Part shown: piece by piece, positions 17,801 to 25,823 of the stretch | Position numbering within the stretch: the first letter of the stretch is position 1 | Layout: every line of letters starts with the position of its first letter | Source of the DNA: Bacteroidaceae bacterium | GTDB lineage: Bacteria; Bacteroidota; Bacteroidia; Bacteroidales; Bacteroidaceae | DNA length: 62,376 nt | Reading direction: 5' to 3' | NCBI GenBank assembly: GCA_017428785.1 | Contig: JAFRQD010000032.1 | Coordinates: forward strand, 1 to 62,376 | Made by a program: the position numbers and the translations under genes | Notes under the pieces: generated by a model | The model's database searches: none | What the model was told of the DNA's origin: nothing | The model's input: only the letters and a program-made list of their open reading frames with translations

Positions 17801-17947
17801 GGCATCTACCGGCAGGAAGTTCTCGACAAGCTGCCTGCCGTCCAAGAAACAGAGCATGTCCGTCATGTACGCCTGCCCCAGCCCCTCACCATCAAAGTCG
17901 ATGGCTGCAAGAAAGAGGCTGTGGTGCTTACAGAAGTAAAGAACTAA
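14888..17947 (+). CDS. Two receiver-like domains plus PEP-synthase-type (PPDK_N) ATP-binding domain
   Basis: About 1019 residues from the ATG at 14888. Residues 15-130 and about 165-300 each look like response-regulator receivers (second: MLLVVEDSIRFY ... LGVISDCRFP, with a candidate phospho-acceptor Asp). From about 410 on is a PPDK/PEP-synthase N-terminal ATP-grasp region (GEGSLGGKGRGLAFIDHLL, AIRSSSLLEDS, FAGVYSTYM, EFAVNL ... LLQIRPMVDN). The phosphohistidine swivel and PEP/pyruvate barrel of a true PEP synthase are missing, so it is not expected to make PEP; it may be a signalling or phosphotransfer protein. Residues about 866-899 are encoded by a palindromic element inserted in frame between NRKTLN and SYLLIGPGRWG. 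Confidence 0.7.
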   Translation: MTLKDTSFVDLMLKRVYNVLIVANPYDAFMLEDDGRVDEKIFSEYAKLGLRFPPRFLQVTNREEAEAQMANGGINLVICMPAAEDNSVFDIARDIKHDYPSVPIVVLTPFSHGITKRMQNEDLSVFEYVFCWLGNTELLLSIIKLMEDRMNLEHDIKSAGVQMLLVVEDSIRFYSSILPTLYKFVLQQSLEFATEALNTSLEMLRMRGRPKIVLARNYEEAWELYNQFADNTLGVISDCRFPLKAGGEKDEEAGFKLLSAIRANDPYVPLILDSSESDKAKLAKECHASFIDKNSKKIDVDLRDHLRDYFGFGDFIFRDPDTMEEVARLHNLKDLQNNIMTLPTRSLLYHISHNNVSRWLASRALFPISEFLKGITWESLQDVDAHRAIILDAIVAYRRMKNQGVVAVFQRERFDQYSNFARIGEGSLGGKGRGLAFIDHLLGRHTDLNEREGVTVCIPKTVVLCTDIFDEFMDTNDLYQLALSDIPDEEILKHFLRARLPMRLVGDMEAFLDVVAGPIAIRSSSLLEDSHYQPFAGVYSTYMIPATHDRYERLSMLSEAIKAVYASVFYQNSKDYMTATSNVIDQEKMAVILQEVVGEEHNGRFYPIISGVARSINYYPIGDEKAEEGTVSLAMGLGKYIVDGGTSLRVCPAHPHQILQMSEMEIALRDTQTHFLALRAESSKEAGEISVNDGFNLIKVPVREADGDGTLQWICSTYDPMDQCIYDGFYEGRNRKIISFAGVLQNDIFPLPELMQKVLKYGQDEMKRPVEIEFAVNLHADRTGEFCLLQIRPMVDNRMELDEDLTAIPDEDCLLRSHSAIGHGIYTDIQDIVYVKTEGYTPSNNPAIAEEIEKINRKTLNQPTAPASPLPDPPLGEGLRSKEARSLDTPPKGEQEGAGGASYLLIGPGRWGSSDPWLGIPVKWSQISAAQVIVEAGLDSFQVDPSQGTHFFQNLTSLGVCYLTINAFRGDGIYRQEVLDKLPAVQETEHVRHVRLPQPLTIKVDGCKKEAVVLTEVKN
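17486..17584. repeat. In-frame palindromic element inside the PPDK_N/receiver gene
   Basis: The left arm 17486-17518 (GCCAGCCCCCTCCCCGATCC...) and right arm 17553-17584 (reverse complement except around one CCGA/TGC spot) form a 32-bp inverted repeat around a 34-base loop. It adds a low-complexity Pro/Gly/Glu-rich stretch (PASPLPDPPLGEG ... TPPKGEQEGAGGA) without breaking the reading frame, at a point just before the conserved LLIGPGRWGSSDPWLG block. Confidence 0.85.
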
Positions 17948-18009
17948 GAAAATAGAGACTGTCGGAATAATTCTTCATCTTTCATTCTTCGTTCTTCATT
18001 TCTTTTTCG

Positions 18010-18017
18010 TACCTTTG
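18010..18017 (+). promoter_or_regulatory. -7 box upstream of the small nucleotidyltransferase
   Basis: TACCTTTG, 42 bases before the start codon. The -33 region is pyrimidine-rich (TTCATTCTTCG) with no clean TTTG. Confidence 0.55.
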
Positions 18018-18058
18018 CCCCACAAACAAGCAAAACTATTCACCCAAAAGCTGCACGC

Positions 18059-18433
18059 ATGGATACTCGAACAACTAAAGGCAAAGTCATCGACCCTGTG
18101 AACTTTACGCCCCTCACCGTACAAGGCATTCTGCCCAAGGAGTTTGCCCTGGAATTAGTGCGGCGCTACAAGGAGATCATTGCTCCGCGTTTCGACCCTG
18201 CGATGAAGGTCATGATGTTTGGCTCCTATGCCAAAGACTGCCCCAACGAATGGAGCGACATTGACGTGGCCGTCATTGTTCCCAAGATAGAGGAAGGCAC
18301 ATGGTTCGACATGTCTGTTTTACTAAACAAAGATGTGGACAAAGTGAGCCTATACCTTGAGCCGATCCTTCTCGAAAGTGGCGAAGACTCGCCCATCTAT
18401 CGCGAAGTGATGCGAACAGGGGTGGCAGTATAA
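18059..18433 (+). CDS. Small nucleotidyltransferase-domain protein (MNT-like)
   Basis: 124 residues. The nucleotidyltransferase fold motif is clear: MMFGSYAKDCPNEWSDIDVAVIV, that is GS near residue 52 and D-x-D at about 64-66 for metal and nucleotide binding. Proteins of this size often act as MNT antitoxins beside HEPN toxins, or as minimal nucleotidyltransferases. No HEPN partner is adjacent: the next gene, 27 bases on, is a symporter. So the toxin-antitoxin reading is not supported here, and its substrate is unknown. Confidence 0.7.
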   Translation: MDTRTTKGKVIDPVNFTPLTVQGILPKEFALELVRRYKEIIAPRFDPAMKVMMFGSYAKDCPNEWSDIDVAVIVPKIEEGTWFDMSVLLNKDVDKVSLYLEPILLESGEDSPIYREVMRTGVAV

Positions 18434-18460
18434 ATATAATATCGGAAAGCAACATCACCT

Positions 18461-19849
18461 ATGGAGTTCTTCAATACGATTAGCGACTGGCTGTGGACCT
18501 ACATTGTCATCACGATGCTTGTGGGCTGTGCGCTCTATTTCACTTGGAACCTGCGGGCTGTGCAGTTCACGATGTTGCCGACGATGCTTCGCAACCTCTT
18601 CAAACCTGCCAGCGAGAGCGGCGAGAGTTTTGGAAAACTTAAGGTTTCGTCCTTTCAGGCCTTTGCCATCAGTCTTTCGTCGAGAGTGGGGACGGGCAAT
18701 TTGGCAGGTGTGGCGAGTGCCATCTTTGTTGGTGGTCCTGGAGCGGTCTTCTGGATGTGGGTGATGGCGCTGCTCGGAGCAGCCACAGCCTTCATGGAGG
18801 CGACTTTGGCTCAGCTCTTCAAGCGGAGAGGCAAGGAGAGTTTCTACGGCGGTCCCGCCTACTACATGAAGTACGGCCTGAAGCGCCCCTGGATGGGCAT
18901 CCTCTTTGCGCTGCTCATCATCTACGGCTTCGGGCTTGCCAACCAGCTTGTGCAGAGCAACACGCTTTGCGATGCCATCGGCGAAGCTTTCAAAATCTCA
19001 CCTTCTTATGTTGCCGTCGGGCTTGCCTTGATGACGCTCGTCATCATCTTCGGCGGCATCCACCGCATCGCCCGTTTCTGCGCGACAATCGTGCCCATAA
19101 TGGCTTTCGGCTACATTCTCCTGGCGCTCTACATCCTTATCGCCAACATCACGGAGATTCCCGCCATGCTGAGCCTCATCGTCCGCAGCGCTTTCGGATG
19201 GGAACAAGCAGCTGGCGGAGCAGTTGGTATCGCCATCATGCAAGGTGTGAAGCGAGGCCTCTTCTCGAACGAGGCAGGCGAAGGAAGTGCCCCGAATGCC
19301 GCAGCCACAGCCACTATTCCGCATCCCGTGATGCAAGGTCTGCTGCAGAGTCTGGGCGTCTTCACGGACACGCTCGTCATCTGCACCTGCACCGCCTTCA
19401 TCATTCTGCTGAGCGGGCTCTATTCGGAAGGCTCCGACGGCATTATCCTCACGCGTCATGCGATGGACTACCACTTAGGCAGCTTCGGAGCCTGGTTCCT
19501 CACGGCCGCCATTTTCCTCTTTGCCTACAGCACCATCATCGCCAACTATTTCTACGGCGAGACGAATGTCCGCTACATCAGCGAGAAGCCTTGGGCGATT
19601 GCCCTGTTCCGTGTGCTGAGTGGCGGCGTAGTGCTCATGGGCGGCTTCATGACGCTTCAGGAAGCGTGGAGCATCGTGGACCTCGCAATGGCGCTGATGA
19701 CTATCCTCAATCTCATCGCGGTGTGCCTCTTGAGTCGCTACGCTTTCCGACTCATGAAAGACTTCAAGGAGCAACTTCGCAAAGGGACGAAAGAACCCGT
19801 CTTCAACCCCGACCTCTTCCCCGAAGCAGACCTTGAAGGCTGGAGATAG
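18461..19849 (+). CDS. Sodium:alanine/glycine symporter (AGCS family)
   Basis: 462 residues with about 10-11 hydrophobic segments. Family landmarks include the N-terminal SSRVGTGNLAGVASAIFVGGPGAVFWMW, the FYGGPAYYM block (about residues 129-137) and NEAGEGSAPNAAATA (about 271-285). AGCS carriers import alanine or glycine with Na+ (or H+) across the inner membrane. It follows the nucleotidyltransferase after 27 bases and is probably co-transcribed. Which amino acid is carried is not readable. Confidence 0.9.
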   Translation: MEFFNTISDWLWTYIVITMLVGCALYFTWNLRAVQFTMLPTMLRNLFKPASESGESFGKLKVSSFQAFAISLSSRVGTGNLAGVASAIFVGGPGAVFWMWVMALLGAATAFMEATLAQLFKRRGKESFYGGPAYYMKYGLKRPWMGILFALLIIYGFGLANQLVQSNTLCDAIGEAFKISPSYVAVGLALMTLVIIFGGIHRIARFCATIVPIMAFGYILLALYILIANITEIPAMLSLIVRSAFGWEQAAGGAVGIAIMQGVKRGLFSNEAGEGSAPNAAATATIPHPVMQGLLQSLGVFTDTLVICTCTAFIILLSGLYSEGSDGIILTRHAMDYHLGSFGAWFLTAAIFLFAYSTIIANYFYGETNVRYISEKPWAIALFRVLSGGVVLMGGFMTLQEAWSIVDLAMALMTILNLIAVCLLSRYAFRLMKDFKEQLRKGTKEPVFNPDLFPEADLEGWR

Positions 19850-19949
19850 GTGCGCAAGGCTGAATTGCAGCACGCAGATTTGGGAAATAATCTTTACAAA
19901 AAATCGACCTCCGAAGTGCTGTGTTGACCGACATCGCAGGGGTTGTTTT

Positions 19950-20060
19950 CCAACGCCGCACGCGGAGTTGGCCATCGCCGCGTGCGGCGTTTGCAATTTC
20001 CCCGTGCGGGGATGACCGATTCCGCAGGCGGAATTTGGCAGAAATCCTTGCGGAATATAT
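19950..20060. repeat. Array A of 22-bp hairpin units
   Basis: Units start near 19950, 19972, 19994, 20016 and 20038. Each is a short imperfect palindrome around a G/C-rich stem: CGCCGCACGCGGAG, CGCCGCGTGCGGCG, TCCCCGTGCGGGGA, TTCCGCAGGCGGAA, and a decayed TCCTTGCGGA. Stem bases change on both sides together between units, so pairing is kept while sequence varies. Confidence 0.85.
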
Positions 20061-20385
20061 CCATATAGCCTTCGCGGATTACACTTTCTTTGCCCTCCGT
20101 TTCAGAATGCCTCTTCGGAAACCATTGATTTCAGAAGGAAACTCGATTTAAGGCCTTATTTTGCGTTTGGGGTAGAAAAGTGCCACAAGAGGAAAAAGAA
20201 GCCGTCAGAGAGCGTTCGCCAGAGAAAATTCTTTACAAAACAGCGAGGTCCGGCTTTGAACCCTTTGAGGAGTCCTCACTCCTACCCCATCCTCCAGACG
20301 ACCACGACACACCTTTGGTTTGCTATTGAACCACGCTGCGTTTTATACCAAAATGTATCAAGATTAGTTATTTTGATTGAGTTAT

Positions 20386-20418
20386 TTTGTTCCTTTACCA
20401 TTTTTTTTTGTAAATTTG
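20386..20418 (+). promoter_or_regulatory. Promoter of the GT2/HIT-like/SpoIID fusion gene
   Basis: TTTG (20386-20389), a 21-base spacer and TAAATTTG (20411-20418). The start codon is 140 bases on, which leaves a long leader of unknown function. Confidence 0.7.
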
Positions 20419-20557
20419 CAAAGCAAACTCATCCAGCATTGGAGTACCTTTTTAATTTGACCGGTCTGTATATCATAACAAATGTATGGCCGAATTGGGA
20501 TGTGCTTCTTCGCAAAAAGGTGAGGCTTTGGTCAAACAGTAAAATGCGAACGGACAA

Positions 20558-23500
20558 ATGGTAAATTACATCGATTGCTTCATCCCTTGGCAGAGCGACG
20601 AACAGGTCGGGGGAACACTGGAGAACCTGAAGGCTGACGAGAATGTGCAGAGCGTGAACTTCATGCGGGAAGAGGGTCCGGGCAATACCCGAACCATCAA
20701 GCGCATTGCCGAGACAGCCACAGCTCCCTATACATTATTATATACCAAGTACGACACCTTGCAGCTCGGCTATCATGCCCTGACCAGATGGCTCACCATC
20801 GCCGAGGACAGCCAGGCGCTGATGATGTATAGCGACCATATGACAATAGGAGCAAGGAGCAAGGAGCAAGGAGCAAGAGAAAACCAAAAGGCAGAGCAAT
20901 CCTCTTGCCCCTTGCCCCCTGCCCCTTGCCCCTTAATCGACTACCAACTAGGCTCTGTCCGCGATGACTTCCAGATGGGTTCGGTACTGCTCTTCCGTAC
21001 GGAGATGCTGAAGGAATATGCCGCGCAGGAGAACCTGCACAACTATCAGTTCGCAGCGCTCTACGACCTCCGCCTCTTCATCAGCCGCAAGCAACTGCCC
21101 CTCCACATCGACGAGTTCCTCTATACCGAGGTGGAGCACGACACGAGGCTGAGCGGGCAGAAGCAGTTCGACTATGTCGATCCGCGCAACCGCAGCCGAC
21201 AGGTGGAGATGGAGCGGGCTTGCACTCGGCATCTACGAGCCCTCAACGCCTATCTGCACGGCGACGAGTACGACGAGGTGAACCTCTCGGAAGGCGAGTT
21301 TGCCGTCGAGGCATCCGTCATCATCCCCGTTCGCAACCGCGAGCGCACCATAGAAGACGCCATCCGCTCTGCCCTCACACAGGAGACATCGTTCCCCTTC
21401 AATGTCATCGTCATCGACAACCACTCCACCGACGGCACAACGGAGAAGATAAGGACCCTCTCTAACTCCCCCTCTATGGGGAGAACAACAGAAAGCCTCC
21501 CCATAGAGGGGGAGGTTGGGAGGGGGTCTATCATCCACATCATCCCCGACCGCAACGACCTGGGCATCGGCGGCTGCTGGAACCTGGCCGTGCACCATCC
21601 GCAAGTGGGGCGCTTCGTAGTGCAGCTCGACAGCGACGACCTCTACTCCTCGCCCCACACCTTGCAGCGCATGGTGGACGCGTTCTATGCCGAAGGTGCT
21701 GCGATGGTGATTGGCTCCTACCGTATGTGCGACTTCCAGCTCAACACGCTGCCGCCCGGCCTCATCGACCATCGCGAGTGGACACTCCAGAATGGCCGGA
21801 ACAATGCCCTGCGCATCAACGGCCTCGGCGCGCCTCGTGCCTTCTTCACACCCGTCTTGAGAGAACTGCAGATACCGAACACAAGCTATGGCGAGGACTA
21901 TGCGCTGGGCTTGATGATAAGCCGACGCTACCGCATCGGCCGCATTTACGACGAAGTGTATCTCTGCCGTCGATGGGAAGGCAACAGCGATGCTGCCCTC
22001 AGTCAGGACAAAATCAACAAGAACAACGCCTACAAGGACCACCTGCGCACCCTCGAGATTAAAGCCCGCCAGCAGCTCAACCTGCTCTGGCAGCACAAAG
22101 TGACGTCCGAAGAGATTGAGGCCTTTTTCCAAAAGGAACTGCAGGAATGGCCCGAGGCTGCCGAGCGATACAAAGCGCTGGAGGAAGGCGTGCAGGCAAA
22201 GGAACTGCCCCTTGGCGAGACGACTCTTGCTGCCCAATACAACCCTGCCCGCATCGTCTCCACAGGCGCAGCCATCGACAAGAAGAGCATCAGCGAACGC
22301 CCGTGCTTCCTTTGTGACAACAACCGGCCGAAGGAGCAGCACAAACTGATGACGGAGAAGCATTATCAGATTCTCGTCAACCCCTACCCCATCCTGCCGC
22401 AGCACTTCACCATCCCCATGCGGAGGCATACGCCTCAAAGCATCTACAGCAGCTTCGGCACGCTTCGTCGGATGGCTTGGAACATGCCGAAGCATATCGT
22501 CTTCTACAACGGTCCGCTTTGCGGCGCGTCGTGTCCCGACCACATGCATCTGCAGGCAGGAAGCCGCGGCATCGTGCCTCTGGAGCGCGACTGGACGATG
22601 TACGAGAAGGGGCTGCGGAAGCTCTATCCCCTGACGGGCGAACAGATGGCATCGATGGAGGAAGCAGGCAATGTGGGCAATCGCATGGGACTTTATCTCC
22701 TGGAGGGTTACGCGTGTCCGGTCTTCGTGATTCGCAGCCTGCCAGCCGAGAGCGACAGCCTCCTCTGCCAGCGCGTCTATAAGGCTCTGCCCATCGTTGG
22801 CGACGAGACAGAGCCTCGCTTGAACATCGTCTGCTGGCGTGAGAAAGGAACTGCAAGCCGGCCTGACGAAATCGTCACCCTCATCTTCCCTCGCAGCAAG
22901 CACCGCCCCGACTGCTATTATGCAGAAGGCAAGGAGCAACTCTTGATAAGCCCGGGAGCCCTCGACATGTGCGGTCTCTTCATCACGCCTCGTGAGCAAG
23001 ACTTCGAGGCGCTGACAGCAGAGAAAGCCGCAGACATCCTCAGGGAAGTGACGCTGAGCGAAGAAGAGCTGAAGCCCATCATCGCCAGCCTCTCCCCAAC
23101 CCTCTCCCAAGAAGAGGGAGAAAAGCTGCAGCAATCCACCTCTCCTTTGGAGGGGAAGGAGGAGGCTTCCGTATCCGTCGGCATCATGAAGGACACCATC
23201 ATTCGCTTCTGCATGAACAACATCTATGCAGCCAAAGGCAACGAGGTCATGGGCGAGCAGACGGCAGAATACACCGAAGGCGGCATCCGTTGGAAAGACA
23301 ATGTCTATCAGGAGCTGACCTTCCGTCCTCAGGAAGATGCGGCGTCTTTCACGCTTCACGGCGTCACCATCGGGCAGAAGTTCCATTGGGAACGACAGGA
23401 ATCGCAGACCTTCAGCGGCATCCTCAAGCTCGTGGTCGATGAGGACAAGATTGTGGCAATCAACATCCTGCCCGTCGAGGACTACCTGACGAGCGTCATC

Positions 23501-24391
23501 AGCAGCGAGATGAAGAGCAGTTGTTCGCTCGAGTTCCTGAAGGCAGCTGCCGTCATCAGCCGCAGTTGGCTCTACGCCCAGATGCAGCGCCGCCAGGAAA
23601 GGGCAGGCCAGCCGGCGCCTTTCTTCTCCTTTGTCAAGGGAGATGGCGAGAGCATCCGCTGGTACGACCGTGAGGACCACACCATCTTCGACGTCTGTGC
23701 CGACGACCATTGCCAGCGCTACCAGGGCATCACGAGGGCAAGCAATCCGCAGGTCGCAGAAGCCGTGAACGCCACTCGGGGGCAAGTCCTGATGTACGAC
23801 GGGAAGGTTTGCGACACGCGCTTCGGCAAGTGCTGCGGCGGCCAGACCAACGAGTATCAGTACTGCTGGGAGAACATCGAGGTGCCCTATCTGCGCTCCG
23901 TCAAAGACCCGTTCTGCAACACGAACGACACACAGATACTTCGTCAGGTCCTCAACGACTACGACCTCGAGACGCACGACTTCTACGAATGGACGGAAGA
24001 GCTGATGCAAGAGGAGGTGCACGACCGTATCTGCAAGCACCTGAAGATGGAGCTGGGGCCGATTCTCGCGATGGAAATCGTGGAGAAGGGACCTGGCGGA
24101 CACATCAGCAAGCTGCGCATTGTGGGCAAGGAGAAGTCGTTCGTCGTGGGCAAGGAACTCGAGATACGCCGCATGCTCAGCACCTCAACCCTGAAGAGCA
24201 GCGCCTTCACCGTCGAGACGAAGAATGTGAGAGGCGGCATCCCCGGTCGCTTCATCCTTCATGGTCGCGGCTGGGGCCACGGCGTCGGACTTTGCCAAAT
24301 CGGTGCCGCCGTGATGGGCGAGCAAGGCTACAGCTACAAACAAATACTGGGGCATTATTATACGGACGCAGAGATCAAGCCTCTCTCCTGA
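20558..24391 (+). CDS. Three-part fusion: GT2 glycosyltransferase, HIT/GalT-like domain (DUF4922-like), SpoIID/LytB domain
   Basis: 1277 residues, no signal peptide. Residues about 1-240 look like a diverged glycosyltransferase-like region. About 250-480 is a GT2 fold ([35 protein letters not shown] with its DxD near 356). About 560-860 resembles the GalT/Ap4A-phosphorylase branch of the HIT superfamily: CFLCDN, then [13 protein letters not shown] (HxHxQ near 661-665). From about 880 on is SpoIID/LytB ([14 protein letters not shown] near 970; [15 protein letters not shown] near 1236), a family that includes peptidoglycan lytic transglycosylases. Three palindromic elements lie in frame (about residues 97-127, 299-324, 843-870). 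The next gene starts 3 bases after the stop. A cytoplasmic GT fused to a domain that usually acts outside the membrane is odd. Confidence 0.7.
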   Translation: MVNYIDCFIPWQSDEQVGGTLENLKADENVQSVNFMREEGPGNTRTIKRIAETATAPYTLLYTKYDTLQLGYHALTRWLTIAEDSQALMMYSDHMTIGARSKEQGARENQKAEQSSCPLPPAPCPLIDYQLGSVRDDFQMGSVLLFRTEMLKEYAAQENLHNYQFAALYDLRLFISRKQLPLHIDEFLYTEVEHDTRLSGQKQFDYVDPRNRSRQVEMERACTRHLRALNAYLHGDEYDEVNLSEGEFAVEASVIIPVRNRERTIEDAIRSALTQETSFPFNVIVIDNHSTDGTTEKIRTLSNSPSMGRTTESLPIEGEVGRGSIIHIIPDRNDLGIGGCWNLAVHHPQVGRFVVQLDSDDLYSSPHTLQRMVDAFYAEGAAMVIGSYRMCDFQLNTLPPGLIDHREWTLQNGRNNALRINGLGAPRAFFTPVLRELQIPNTSYGEDYALGLMISRRYRIGRIYDEVYLCRRWEGNSDAALSQDKINKNNAYKDHLRTLEIKARQQLNLLWQHKVTSEEIEAFFQKELQEWPEAAERYKALEEGVQAKELPLGETTLAAQYNPARIVSTGAAIDKKSISERPCFLCDNNRPKEQHKLMTEKHYQILVNPYPILPQHFTIPMRRHTPQSIYSSFGTLRRMAWNMPKHIVFYNGPLCGASCPDHMHLQAGSRGIVPLERDWTMYEKGLRKLYPLTGEQMASMEEAGNVGNRMGLYLLEGYACPVFVIRSLPAESDSLLCQRVYKALPIVGDETEPRLNIVCWREKGTASRPDEIVTLIFPRSKHRPDCYYAEGKEQLLISPGALDMCGLFITPREQDFEALTAEKAADILREVTLSEEELKPIIASLSPTLSQEEGEKLQQSTSPLEGKEEASVSVGIMKDTIIRFCMNNIYAAKGNEVMGEQTAEYTEGGIRWKDNVYQELTFRPQEDAASFTLHGVTIGQKFHWERQESQTFSGILKLVVDEDKIVAINILPVEDYLTSVISSEMKSSCSLEFLKAAAVISRSWLYAQMQRRQERAGQPAPFFSFVKGDGESIRWYDREDHTIFDVCADDHCQRYQGITRASNPQVAEAVNATRGQVLMYDGKVCDTRFGKCCGGQTNEYQYCWENIEVPYLRSVKDPFCNTNDTQILRQVLNDYDLETHDFYEWTEELMQEEVHDRICKHLKMELGPILAMEIVEKGPGGHISKLRIVGKEKSFVVGKELEIRRMLSTSTLKSSAFTVETKNVRGGIPGRFILHGRGWGHGVGLCQIGAAVMGEQGYSYKQILGHYYTDAEIKPLS
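20848..20936. repeat. In-frame GAGCAAG/CCCCTTG palindromic element, copy 1
   Basis: The left arm (20848-20880) is four-fold GGAGCAA; the right arm (20901-20934) is repeated CCCCTTG. The arms pair imperfectly, with one A-C mismatch per 7-base unit. It is inside the 20558 gene and is read as [10 protein letters not shown] ... [15 protein letters not shown] second copy lies in the V-ATPase subunit I gene in the same frame. Confidence 0.85.
21454..21529. repeat. In-frame palindromic element inside the GT2 domain
   Basis: The left arm 21454-21483 (GACCCTCTCTAACTCCCCCT...) is nearly the reverse complement of 21497-21529. It is inserted after [12 protein letters not shown] of the GT2 domain and adds about 25 residues ([21 protein letters not shown]) before [15 protein letters not shown], so it extends a loop between two core strands. 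Confidence 0.8.
23087..23166. repeat. In-frame palindromic element between HIT-like and SpoIID parts
   Basis: The left arm begins AGCCTCTCCCCAACCCTCTC (23087 on) and the right arm ends GGGGAAGGAGGAGGCT (to 23166); the arms pair imperfectly over about 28 bases. It adds [20 protein letters not shown] and nearby residues to what is probably an interdomain linker. Confidence 0.7.
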
Positions 24392-24394
24392 ATC

Positions 24395-25468
24395 ATGACG
24401 CTCTACATCTTTAATCCAGAGAACGATATGGCGCTTGCCGACGGGCATCCGGGCTACACGCCGCCTGCTCAGATACAGCAGATGCGGCGCGAGCTGTGGT
24501 GGCTGCCGCAGTGGTGGGCAGAGGAGGACGATATCGTATGGAACGGCGAGGACAGATTGACACTGAAGGACGATACGCGCATCCTCCCTTGGGGATGGAG
24601 CCCAGCCCTCTGCCATCAGTTGAAGCAGGCGGGAGTGCAGGAATCGCTGTTGCCCTCGTCGGAGAAGCTTGAGCACATCCGCCAGCTCTCGCACAGACAG
24701 ACGGCAGTTTCCCTTTTGCAGGAGCTACGCGACGAGCTCCCTCTCGACGGACATATCGCCGGCGAGAGCACACTTTGCCATAATATCGAAGAAGCAGAAG
24801 ATGCGGTGGGAAGATATGGCGAAGCCGTCATGAAGTCGCCTTGGAGCAGCAGCGGAAGGGGTATTAGAAAAGTCCCTGGACCAATCGGACCCTCTCCCAG
24901 CCTCTCCCTTGTAAGGAGAGGAGCAGATAGCCAAAGAGACATTGAGGGAACTGATGTAACCACTCCTCTCCCTACAAGGGAGAGGCTGGGAGAGGGTCTG
25001 AAGACTTGGGCAAAGCGCATTCTGAAGGCCCAGGGCAGCATCGTCGTAGAGCGGTTCCTGCATAAGGTGACCGACTTCGCCTTGGAGTTCTGGCTCGATG
25101 GCAAAGGCGGGGTTGAGTACAGAGGGCTTTCCCTCTTCTACACCAACGAACGCGGCGCGTATCTGGGCAACTGGGTGGCGCCCGAGGAACAGAAGCTTGC
25201 GTGGCTGGCGCAATACATTCCCTTGCAATATCTTCAAGACATCAGGAAGTGGTGGGAGGAGCGCTTGAGCCGTTTCGACTACGCAGGTCCCGTGGGCATC
25301 GACATGATGCTGGCCGAGGAAGGCATTTGCCCGTGCATCGAGGTCAACTGGCGCTGGACGATGGGACTCGTCTCTTGCCTTGTAGCCGAGCAAGGCCGCT
25401 ACGGACGCATGGTGGTGGAGTACATTTATGGCCATTATTCAGCCGAGGTTGAAGCCTTCGGAAACTGA
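24395..25468 (+). CDS. ATP-grasp-like protein of unknown function
   Basis: 357 residues, starting 3 bases after the fusion gene's stop. It opens MTLYIFNPENDMALADGHPG. KSPWSSSGRGI (about residues 149-159) and the C-terminal GIDMMLAEEG followed by CIEVNWRWTMG (Glu and Asn of a metal site) resemble an ATP-grasp ligase active site; no TM segment or signal peptide is seen. Residues about 165-202 come from a palindromic element inserted in frame after SGRGIRKV. ATP-grasp enzymes join a carboxylate to an amine or thiol via an acyl phosphate. Together with the upstream gene this suggests a two-gene module for making or modifying a cell-envelope compound; the substrate is unknown. Confidence 0.6.
   Translation: MTLYIFNPENDMALADGHPGYTPPAQIQQMRRELWWLPQWWAEEDDIVWNGEDRLTLKDDTRILPWGWSPALCHQLKQAGVQESLLPSSEKLEHIRQLSHRQTAVSLLQELRDELPLDGHIAGESTLCHNIEEAEDAVGRYGEAVMKSPWSSSGRGIRKVPGPIGPSPSLSLVRRGADSQRDIEGTDVTTPLPTRERLGEGLKTWAKRILKAQGSIVVERFLHKVTDFALEFWLDGKGGVEYRGLSLFYTNERGAYLGNWVAPEEQKLAWLAQYIPLQYLQDIRKWWEERLSRFDYAGPVGIDMMLAEEGICPCIEVNWRWTMGLVSCLVAEQGRYGRMVVEYIYGHYSAEVEAFGN
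24887..24999. repeat. In-frame palindromic element inside the ATP-grasp-like gene
   Basis: The 37-base arms 24887-24923 and 24963-24999 are reverse complements with about two mismatches (start GGACCCTCTCCCAGCCTCTC). The 39-base loop encodes DSQRDIEGTDVT. The insert gives GPSPSLSLVRRGAD ... PLPTRERLGEG in the protein, between the SSSGRGIRKV motif and KTWAKRILKAQGSIVVE. Confidence 0.9.
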
Positions 25469-25495
25469 GGTCGGAAAGGCCCCCATAGGACCCTT

Positions 25496-25628
25496 CCAAA
25501 CGCCGCGTGCGGCGATGCCCAACGCCGCAGCCGGGGATTGCCATCGCCGCACGCGGGGATTGCCATCGCCGCACGCGGGGATTGCCATCGCCGCAGGCGG
25601 CGTTTGGAAGCCCCGCAGAGGGTATTTC
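25496..25628. repeat. Array B of 22-bp hairpin units
   Basis: Units begin at 25496, 25519, 25541, 25563, 25585 and 25607. Units 25541-25562 and 25563-25584 are identical (CCATCGCCGCACGCGGGGAT + TG). The first unit is in the opposite orientation to the fifth (CCAAACGCCGCGTGCGGCGATG versus ...GCAGGCGGCGTTTG). There are no spacers between units, so it is not a CRISPR array. Confidence 0.9.
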
Positions 25629-25823
25629 TCAACCCCGCCTAAGCAGCTGATAATCAAAGATTAACACACATATAGCTTCCTGCTTCAAAAATCCTGTTCT
25701 TCCGAAAAGCAAACCATCGGCCCTCATTCGCTATCATCCATCTTCTTTGATGCCTTAACACAAAAGCGCAGAGCAATTTTCAATATTCGATCTTCAACAC
25801 TTCATTTCCCAACCTTTCTTCCA

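Larger units (their letters stand above)
19850..20557. other. Long intergenic region with hairpin array and promoter
   Basis: No gene is supported in these 708 bases. Bases 19950-20060 hold a palindromic 22-bp array (listed separately) and 20386-20418 a promoter. The stretch 20061-20380 shows no structure I could recognise. Confidence 0.5.

Noticed and set aside
14888-17947. Functional phosphoenolpyruvate synthase
   Set aside because: The phosphohistidine swivel and the PEP/pyruvate barrel are not seen, and the N-terminus is receiver-like.
18059-18433. MNT/HEPN toxin-antitoxin pair
   Set aside because: The nucleotidyltransferase motif is real, but no HEPN-like gene is adjacent; the neighbours are the PPDK_N gene and an AGCS symporter.
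21233-24103. 956-codon open frame on the minus strand
   Set aside because: It lies wholly antisense to the GT2/HIT-like/SpoIID gene, which has clear motifs. Its own translation has no recognisable motif, signal peptide or start context, and runs through the palindromic inserts. It is a by-product of the codon bias.
25496-25628. CRISPR array
   Set aside because: Units are tandem and palindromic with no unique spacers between them, and no cas genes are present anywhere in the window. The same holds for the arrays at 19950, 38632 and 44148.
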